The notes under the pieces: model-generated
Told to the model about the DNA's origin: nothing
The model's input: the letters and a program-made list of their open reading frames with translations, nothing else
Databases searched by the model: none
From: Odoribacter sp. UBA944
GTDB lineage: Bacteria; Bacteroidota; Bacteroidia; Bacteroidales; Marinifilaceae
Assembly (NCBI GenBank): GCA_002293375.1
Contig: DBDA01000012.1
Span: forward strand, 42,830 to 53,492
Direction of reading: 5' to 3'
Length of the DNA: 10,663 bases
In this document: positions 5,833 through 10,663 of the stretch, piece after piece
Numbering within the stretch: the first letter of the stretch is position 1
How the letters are laid out: each line of letters starts with the position of its first letter
Position numbers and translations under genes: made by a program

Positions 5833-6954
5833 TCATTTTCGCACTTCATCACCCTGTCTGTCCCCAGCGACAGGGCCAAGCCTGTGTTTCTTCATTTCAC
5901 TCTCGACGCCTTGAATCAGCCGCTCGTAGGTTGCATCGTCCATTTCAGACCATCCCAATTCATTGATCTTGTCACTGATTGAATACCACCGCGCATCGAT
6001 CATCCGGGCATAATCATCCATCACATTGCCGTTAGAAGCAAGATGGTCCATCAGTAACTGATTGGTAACATTAGCTTTTAAACTCAGGGCGGTAATGTTT
6101 TGCGGATAGTGTTCCAACGATTTCGTAGCGCACAACCACATCAGGTCGTCGAAAGCTCCATTGAATTTTTTAGTATATCCGTGCCATAGTTCCGACATAA
6201 GAAGAGCAACGGTTTCTTTATCGGTCAAAGGATACATATACACTTTATTACGGATAGCCAGGTCTGTAATTCCGAATTGTTCGATGATAAATATCTCGCG
6301 GGAAAGAGACGGACCGGTCAATTCGACATTGACCCACTTTGCCGGATTTGTCTCGTCGCGATGACGAATAAAATAATGTTGTGGAGCGAGAGCAACGTAT
6401 GCCTCCGCACCGATAGCTTCCGCAAGGATTTTATAATACATTGGCAAGCTCCGACATTGCCCGGTATGGGTACGCATTACCTTCGACACGAAGAGTTTTG
6501 TGTAGTCCTCTGAACCACCGAAATCTTCAAAATCATACGAGAACGGTTTACCTTCGTTGCCGGAACAGGGCTGTGAAAAATAATCGAATAATGCAAAGTT
6601 TTTTCCGGTTTTGTATTGATCGAGATGATTGATGGCTATAAATGCTTTGAGATAAGTTGCCGCCTTTTCTATCTGATGACAAAACTCCTCGTAATCAAGG
6701 TTCCCGTCCAAGTAAGCCCATTCGAGTAGAAACACTGCCCGTTTGATGGATGTTTCCTGCTTGCCGTCGAGCATATCAGCCATTTCGAGGTATGCCTGGT
6801 TGTAGAGCCGACTACGAGTTTCGATCTCCACCCCGTCGGTAATCTCGGGTGGAATATCCATACCTAAATCTTGCGCTTGCGTTCCGGATATGGGCAACGC
6901 AAAAGCGAAAAGTAGTGCCGACATTATTCGGGCATATCTAAAGCTGGGTCTCAC
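5833..6954 (-). CDS. Exported transglutaminase-like cysteine-fold protein
   Basis: The protein has 373 aa. A GTG start at 6952-6954 is chosen because it gives a basic n-region (Arg2, Arg6, Arg9) before the hydrophobic core and a cut near TQA|QD at 27-28, and because TAAAGGA lies 9 bases upstream. The later ATG (6922-6924) would give a signal peptide without positive charge. The central part is of transglutaminase-like/SirB1-like type: HTGQCRSLPMYYKILAEAIG with Cys167, PQHYFIRH with His193, and WVNVELTG (207-214), which may supply the third polar residue. Flanking helical regions (about 45-115 and 250-355) may be TPR-like. The papain-like triad suggests peptidase, transglutaminase or peptide-binding activity in the periplasm, but the substrate is unknown. 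It is the first gene of the cassette, 26 bases before the Rhs-JAB gene. GC of a 120-base sample is 51%, near the Rhs N-terminal part. Confidence 0.82.
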   Translation of the reverse strand: MRPSFRYARIMSALLFAFALPISGTQAQDLGMDIPPEITDGVEIETRSRLYNQAYLEMADMLDGKQETSIKRAVFLLEWAYLDGNLDYEEFCHQIEKAATYLKAFIAINHLDQYKTGKNFALFDYFSQPCSGNEGKPFSYDFEDFGGSEDYTKLFVSKVMRTHTGQCRSLPMYYKILAEAIGAEAYVALAPQHYFIRHRDETNPAKWVNVELTGPSLSREIFIIEQFGITDLAIRNKVYMYPLTDKETVALLMSELWHGYTKKFNGAFDDLMWLCATKSLEHYPQNITALSLKANVTNQLLMDHLASNGNVMDDYARMIDARWYSISDKINELGWSEMDDATYERLIQGVESEMKKHRLGPVAGDRQGDEVRK

Positions 6955-6963
6955 GGTTTTTGT

Positions 6964-6970
6964 TCCTTTA
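6964..6970 (-). promoter_or_regulatory. Ribosome binding site supporting the GTG start
   Basis: The minus strand reads TAAAGGA, a good Shine-Dalgarno core, 9 bases before the GTG at 6954-6952. Such sites are uncommon in this phylum. Together with the charged n-region it fixes the start of the transglutaminase-like gene. Confidence 0.45.
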
Positions 6971-6980
6971 TCATCGTTTA

Positions 6981-6988
6981 CAAAAATA
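6981..6988 (-). promoter_or_regulatory. Proximal candidate promoter of the cassette
   Basis: The minus strand reads TATTTTTG, a match to the -7 consensus TAnnTTTG, which would start transcription near 6974 and give a leader of about 20 bases. No clear TTTG lies 19-21 bases upstream. The region is AT-rich, so chance matches are likely. A second candidate lies further upstream at 7129-7158. Confidence 0.35.
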
Positions 6989-7128
6989 AATTACAATCCT
7001 CTGAAAACCATAGAAAAATTCGTTATTAAATTAGATGTAAAAAAACTGCTATTCAATTCTATAAGAAACTTTTGTCACATAAAATGAGAGCGTATTATAT
7101 TCGCATTGTCTGTGTCAGAAACATACTT

Positions 7129-7158
7129 CAAAGTTATCAAATTATTAAGACATGCAAG
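7129..7158 (-). promoter_or_regulatory. Distal candidate promoter of the cassette
   Basis: The minus strand reads CTTG (plus 7155-7158), 18 bases, then TAACTTTG (plus 7129-7136). The -7 box is a full consensus match and the -33 box has three of four bases, though the spacer is one base short of the usual 19-21. It would give a leader of about 165 bases. This 297-base divergent region (6955-7251) otherwise shows no gene, tRNA or recognisable attachment site. Confidence 0.3.
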
Positions 7159-7215
7159 CTATTGTACAAAAATTTATCAATTGGCTATATCAGAGACAGT
7201 GAAAGCGTTCGGGAA

Positions 7216-7247
7216 CTTGCATCTCTCGGAGCTTTTTATTATTTTTG
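7216..7247 (+). promoter_or_regulatory. Candidate promoter of the divIC-ruvX-def-comEC operon
   Basis: CTTG at 7216-7219, then 20 bases, then TATTTTTG at 7240-7247, gives a good Bacteroidetes promoter. It sits so close to the ATG at 7252 that transcription would start at or next to the start codon, implying a leaderless or near-leaderless message. If this is wrong, a promoter further upstream must drive the operon. Confidence 0.4.
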
Positions 7248-7251
7248 CAAC

Positions 7252-7563
7252 ATGCTGGAAACATCTGCACATCGCTGGAAAAAAGTAGCCCGGAAGTTCA
7301 CCAACAAATACTTGTTGGCAGGGGCTCTGTTTCTGCTGTGGATCACCTTTATCGACGAAAACAGCATCGTGAACCAGATGCAACTTCAAAACAAAATTGC
7401 AAGGCTTACCAAGCAAAAAGAGTATTACCGGGAAAAGACCGAAGAAGATAAACGGAAAATCTCGGAGTTGCTGGGCAACCGGGACAGTCTGGAAAAATTC
7501 GCCCGGGAGCAGTACCTGATGAAAAAAAGCAACGAAGACATCTATATCATTGTGGAGGAGTAA
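7252..7563 (+). CDS. Septum formation initiator family protein (DivIC/FtsB-like)
   Basis: This 103-aa bitopic membrane protein belongs to the FtsB/DivIC family, which links FtsL and FtsQ/DivIB in the divisome and helps switch on septal wall synthesis. It shows a short basic cytoplasmic N-terminus (WKKVARKFTNK, 9-19), one membrane helix (about 20-34, YLLAGALFLLWITFI), a coiled coil (about 38-75, rich in Lys, Glu and Gln), and the typical C-terminal RDSLEKFAREQYLMKKSNEDIYII segment. The ATG at 7252 gives the normal family length. An open frame runs 60 codons further upstream but is AT-rich and unlike the family, so it was not used. It is first in a plus-strand operon; the next gene starts 2 bases after its stop. 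Cytokinetic sequence alone cannot separate ftsB from divIC. Confidence 0.9.
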   Translation: MLETSAHRWKKVARKFTNKYLLAGALFLLWITFIDENSIVNQMQLQNKIARLTKQKEYYREKTEEDKRKISELLGNRDSLEKFAREQYLMKKSNEDIYIIVEE

Positions 7564-7565
7564 GC

Positions 7566-7994
7566 GTGGGAAGGATCGTTGCCATTGATTACGGAAAAAA
7601 ACGGGTAGGGATCGCCGCCAGCGATCCGGATAAACTCATTGCAAACGGGCTGTGCACGGTGGGCGCCCACGAAGTACTCTCTTTTTTGCAGGCATACACC
7701 GGTTCGGAAACGGTAGAATGTTTTGTAGTCGGCTACCCCAAACAGATGGATAATACAGAATCGGAAAGCATGGCCTACATCAAGCCTTTTGTGACGGCGC
7801 TGGGGAGAAAATTCCCGGACATACCCATCAAAATGTACGACGAACGGTTCACCTCCGTATTGGCCCACCGGGCGCTGATCGAGGGCGGCGCCAAAAAGAA
7901 AACCCGGCAAAACAAGGGACTGATCGACACCATCAGCGCCACCATCATCCTCACCTCCTACCTGGAAAGCATCCGCAACACCCCAAACCCATAA
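7566..7994 (+). CDS. ruvX: Pre-16S rRNA nuclease / Holliday junction resolvase-like protein (YqgF family)
   Basis: The YqgF family has an RNase H-like fold. The E. coli member matures the 5' end of 16S rRNA; Holliday junction resolution is reported for some relatives. The length of 142 aa is normal. Acidic active-site positions are visible: Asp8 in AIDYGKKRVGIA, a Glu in the segment after VVGYPKQMD, and Asp121 in IDTISATIIL; the conserved MYDERFTS (90-97) supports the family. The start is GTG at 7566, 2 bases after the preceding TAA, which gives the usual GRIVAIDYG N-terminus. The def gene follows after 17 bases. Operon placement points to constitutive growth-linked expression. Confidence 0.95.
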   Translation: MGRIVAIDYGKKRVGIAASDPDKLIANGLCTVGAHEVLSFLQAYTGSETVECFVVGYPKQMDNTESESMAYIKPFVTALGRKFPDIPIKMYDERFTSVLAHRALIEGGAKKKTRQNKGLIDTISATIILTSYLESIRNTPNP

Positions 7995-8011
7995 CCCAAA
8001 ATTCACCGCTC

Positions 8012-8566
8012 ATGTTACTTCCCATTTACATATACGGCCACCCGCTGCTCCGGAAAGAGTCCCAAGACATCACCCCCGACTACCCCGATCTGAAAAAATT
8101 CATCGACGATCTGTACCAGACGATGGAGGAAGCGGACGGGGTCGGCCTGGCCGCACCCCAGGTCGGGAAAAACATCCGGATCTTTGTGGTAGACGGGAGC
8201 GCTTTTGCGGACGACGACCCCGCGTGCGCCGATTTCCGGAAAGTGTTCATCAACGCACACATCCTGGAACGGACAGGCGATGCGGTCAGCCGGAGCGAAG
8301 GGTGCCTGAGCGTTCCGGGCATCCACGAAGAGGTGTGGCGCCCCGATATTATTCGCATCCGCTACCGCGACGAAGCGTGGAACGAACACGAAGAGGTGTT
8401 CAGCGACACCAAAGCCTGGATCATCCAGCACGAATACGACCACCTGGACGGCAAGCTCTTTACCGACCACCTCTCTCCCCTGAAAAAAAAGCTGTTGAAA
8501 AACAAACTCAACAACATCAGCCTGGGAAAATTCAAAACGGCCTACCGGGTCATACTGCCCAAATAA
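8012..8566 (+). CDS. def: Peptide deformylase
   Basis: The enzyme removes the formyl group from the N-terminal methionine of new proteins at the ribosome. All three family motifs are present in the 184-aa product: GVGLAAPQ (43-50), EGCLS (96-100) with metal ligand Cys98, and HEYDH (140-144) with metal ligands His140 and His144 and catalytic Glu141. The N-terminus LPIYIYGHPLLRK is that of bacterial deformylases. No methionyl-tRNA formyltransferase gene is adjacent; here def shares an operon with ruvX. The gap to comEC is 66 bases and holds a CCGGA/TCCGG repeat. Confidence 0.98.
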   Translation: MLLPIYIYGHPLLRKESQDITPDYPDLKKFIDDLYQTMEEADGVGLAAPQVGKNIRIFVVDGSAFADDDPACADFRKVFINAHILERTGDAVSRSEGCLSVPGIHEEVWRPDIIRIRYRDEAWNEHEEVFSDTKAWIIQHEYDHLDGKLFTDHLSPLKKKLLKNKLNNISLGKFKTAYRVILPK

Positions 8567-8573
8567 CCCCCTT

Positions 8574-8585
8574 CCGGATTTCCGG
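8574..8585. repeat. CCGGA-TT-TCCGG near-palindrome between def and comEC
   Basis: CCGGA (8574-8578) and TCCGG (8581-8585) are inverted around TT, and the unit TTCCGGATT is also tandemly repeated with a T run after it. A hairpin with so small a loop would be short. It could weakly attenuate transcription into comEC or simply be a tandem duplication. The rest of the 66-base gap shows nothing. Confidence 0.3.
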
Positions 8586-8632
8586 ATTTTTCCGTAGATT
8601 ACAAATCGGGCAGCAACACCCGGTTTGTCGCG

Positions 8633-10582
8633 ATGGGCATAGTAAATTTCAGTCATACACATCCGTTCCTGATCCCGCTGGCGGCGTTGACAGCCGGGAT
8701 CCTGTGCGCCGGAAGCACCACTCTCCCGGCGGGATGCCTGTACGCAGCCGTCCTGCTTTTCCTCCTCTCTGTTTTCTGCAAACCGCTGCACCGGACCTGT
8801 GGCCTCTGGCTGTGGGCCGCCCTCTTTCTCTACGGAGCGGAAAAAAGCGCACCGCCGGCCCTGCCTCCCCCACTCACCTCATCTCCCGCCACCGTATACC
8901 GTCTGAAGTTCCGCTGCGAAGAGATCTTGCCGCAAGGCGCCGTTTTGAATTGCCGGGGAACCCGCTTCTACCTGCCCGGCAACCAACCGGATACCTCCCG
9001 GCAAACCGGCGACAGCCTCTCCGTCACCGGCCGGATCTTTCCCATCAGCCATACAGGCAACGAAGGCCGTTTCAATTACAACCAATACCTCCGCCAAAAA
9101 AAGGTCTTTTACCGGTTGGCCCCGGTAACACCTCCCGAAACCTGCGGACGGTCCGAAGACCTCTTCACATACTTTGAAAAACTCCGGCACTACATGCGGG
9201 ACAAAACCGAACGCCTGCTGCCGGACCCCACCCAAAATGCCTTGCTCAAAGCGCTCTGTCTCGGGTACAAAAACGACCTGGACCATGCCACCCGGGAGCT
9301 TTTTGCAGAAACGGGCACCGTACACCTGTTGGCCGTATCCGGCCTGCATACCGGGGCCATATTCCTGCTGCTCGCCTCACTCTTCCGGTTCATCGGGCTA
9401 CGCTCCGCCGCAAGCCAATGCCTCATCCTGCCGCTGCTGTGGGGCTATGCGTTACTTACCGGCCTCTCCCCCTCCGTCACCCGCGCCGCCTCCATCCTGA
9501 CCTTCATCCTCATCGGAAAAGCTTTTTCCCAACAATACTCCCCACTGAACGCCATAGCGGCCTCCGCCCTGCTGACCCTGCTGTTGGACCCCTTCGCCCT
9601 CTACTCCGTCAGCATGCAGATGTCGTACGCAGCCTATACGGGGATCATTTTATTTTATCCGCAACTCCTCCGCGCAGGCAAAAAAATACCCACATTTCTC
9701 CGGGGCGGTTACTCCCTGCTGTGCGTAACCCTCTCGGCGCAAATCGCAACACTTCCGCTCAGCGCATACTACTTCCAGGTCCTGAACATCAACAGCTTTC
9801 TCTTCAACCTCCCGGCCGTTCCCCTGAGCACCATCCTACTCTACATCTCTGTTGTTGCCTTATGCCTGCCGTTTTTTATCGGCCGTTACCTCATCATGTT
9901 GAGCGACCTGTTGTGCCGTCTTCTACTGTACATATTGCAACTCTTCCGGAACATCTCCGTCAACCTGCACGACCTCTCTCCCACTCCACTGCACGTCGCA
10001 GGTATCTACCTCCTCTTACTGCTCCTTTCCGGATTGGCCGGCGTACAAAAACGCCTCTGCCTCCATGGCCTCTGCCTCACCCTGTTTCTCTTTACCGGTT
10101 ATTGCTGCCTGCACACACACCGGATCTCCTCCGGCAATTGCCTGGTGGTGTTCCACGCCCACCGCCAAAGCCACATCCTCATCCGGTACAGGGGATTTTA
10201 CCACCTGCCGTTCTCAGAACACAACACCCCTTCCCACCACACAGAAGGATACATCCGTCGCTACCGCCTGAAACCGATGCCGGCAACCGCCGGCTTCTCG
10301 GCCGGCGACTGTGTATTCAACGGCCGTCAATGGAAAACCCCCCAACAACACATCGCCCTCCTGGCCCCTTCTGAAAACGATCCGGGAACCGCCCGTACCT
10401 GGATCGTTACCGGCGACCTGCTTCCCGGCCAACTCCCGGCAACCGGGAATTCGTTCCCGGAAAAGATCATCCTGGACGGTTCCAACGGACCTGCTTCCCG
10501 GAGAGCCTGGGAGCAATTCTGCTCAGACCGCCGCATTCCGCTGCTAAAAACCGAAGAACAGGGCAGCATCTCCCTAAAATAA
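8633..10582 (+). CDS. comEC: ComEC/Rec2-family DNA internalisation channel
   Basis: ComEC forms the inner-membrane channel for single-stranded DNA entry during natural transformation. The 649-aa product has N-terminal membrane helices (about 11-68), a soluble OB-like N-terminal domain (about 85-165), then the polytopic competence domain opening with the signature HLLAVSGLHTG (231-241) and running to about residue 490 with many hydrophobic helices. The last 150 residues are soluble (for example VVFHAHRQSHILIRYRG and, near the end, DGSNGPASRRAWEQF). They lack the HxHxDH metal site of the beta-lactamase-like domain that full-length ComEC proteins of Bacillus carry; lack of that motif is usual in Bacteroidota. 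No other competence gene is in the window. It is the last gene of the operon, and 10583-10663 beyond it shows no gene or clear terminator. Confidence 0.95.
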   Translation: MGIVNFSHTHPFLIPLAALTAGILCAGSTTLPAGCLYAAVLLFLLSVFCKPLHRTCGLWLWAALFLYGAEKSAPPALPPPLTSSPATVYRLKFRCEEILPQGAVLNCRGTRFYLPGNQPDTSRQTGDSLSVTGRIFPISHTGNEGRFNYNQYLRQKKVFYRLAPVTPPETCGRSEDLFTYFEKLRHYMRDKTERLLPDPTQNALLKALCLGYKNDLDHATRELFAETGTVHLLAVSGLHTGAIFLLLASLFRFIGLRSAASQCLILPLLWGYALLTGLSPSVTRAASILTFILIGKAFSQQYSPLNAIAASALLTLLLDPFALYSVSMQMSYAAYTGIILFYPQLLRAGKKIPTFLRGGYSLLCVTLSAQIATLPLSAYYFQVLNINSFLFNLPAVPLSTILLYISVVALCLPFFIGRYLIMLSDLLCRLLLYILQLFRNISVNLHDLSPTPLHVAGIYLLLLLLSGLAGVQKRLCLHGLCLTLFLFTGYCCLHTHRISSGNCLVVFHAHRQSHILIRYRGFYHLPFSEHNTPSHHTEGYIRRYRLKPMPATAGFSAGDCVFNGRQWKTPQQHIALLAPSENDPGTARTWIVTGDLLPGQLPATGNSFPEKIILDGSNGPASRRAWEQFCSDRRIPLLKTEEQGSISLK

Positions 10583-10663
10583 AACACACCTCCCCACTTC
10601 TGAAAATAAAAAAAATCCCGTAAATTGCATCCAAACAACACCCCGGAATAACCTCAAAACACC

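Noticed and set aside
7072..7251. N-terminal extension of the DivIC/FtsB-like protein by 60 codons
   Set aside because: AT-rich, no similarity to the family, and the 103-aa form has the normal length; a candidate promoter also lies within it.
2799..7251. Integrative element or transposon carrying the cassette
   Set aside because: The composition suggests transfer, but no integrase, transposase, tRNA target, terminal inverted repeat or target duplication could be found.
8224..9177. Long alternative frame across def and comEC
   Set aside because: Arg/Pro/Ser-rich out-of-frame reading of two well supported genes.
9418..10374. Long Pro/His-rich alternative frame inside comEC
   Set aside because: Low-complexity composition and full overlap with the comEC frame, which carries the signature motif.
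10621..10628. TAAATTGC as a -7 box for a gene beyond the window
   Set aside because: It fits TAnnTTTG imperfectly, no -33 box is present at the right distance and the gene it would serve is not visible.

Overview
The window looks like a chromosomal segment of a Bacteroidales-type bacterium (phylum Bacteroidota). Three things point there: promoters of the TAnnTTTG type, A-rich translation starts with few Shine-Dalgarno sites, and a ComEC without a C-terminal metallo-beta-lactamase motif. The precise genus cannot be fixed; the housekeeping genes are GC-rich (about 58% in one 60-base comEC sample). No tRNA, rRNA, CRISPR array, insertion sequence or integrase was seen.

Left part (1-2798), housekeeping: gcvT (aminomethyltransferase of glycine cleavage) on the minus strand is divergent from a small STAS-domain protein on the plus strand. 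The STAS gene converges on argF, an ornithine carbamoyltransferase of the E. coli/ArcB type. The two stop codons lie 10 bases apart at the foot of a 7-bp inverted repeat.

Middle part (2941-6954), accessory cassette, all on the minus strand. In transcription order it holds: an exported transglutaminase-like protein; a compact exported protein made of a signal peptide, a short Rhs core and a C-terminal JAB/MPN-like domain; a small exported protein whose ATG is 1 base after the stop of the Rhs-JAB gene; a 41-codon open remnant with no start of its own; and two more small exported proteins, closely spaced. The layout resembles a polymorphic toxin-immunity locus with a main toxin/immunity pair followed by a displaced toxin tail and orphan immunity-like genes. 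The scale is miniature and every complete protein carries a Sec-type signal peptide. Counted GC falls along the cassette: about 51-52% in samples of the transglutaminase gene and the Rhs N-terminal part, 43% in the JAB part, 36% in the next gene, 38% in the following one and 30% in the last. This suggests the front of the cassette is older and the C-terminal domain plus downstream genes are newer.

Right part (7252-10582), housekeeping plus-strand operon: a DivIC/FtsB-like division protein, ruvX (pre-16S rRNA nuclease/Holliday junction resolvase family), def (peptide deformylase) and comEC (DNA uptake channel). Gaps between them are 2, 17 and 66 bases.

The most interesting element is the middle cassette. 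Its toxin/immunity reading is inference from domain type, gene order, coupling and composition, and has not been tested by any search here.
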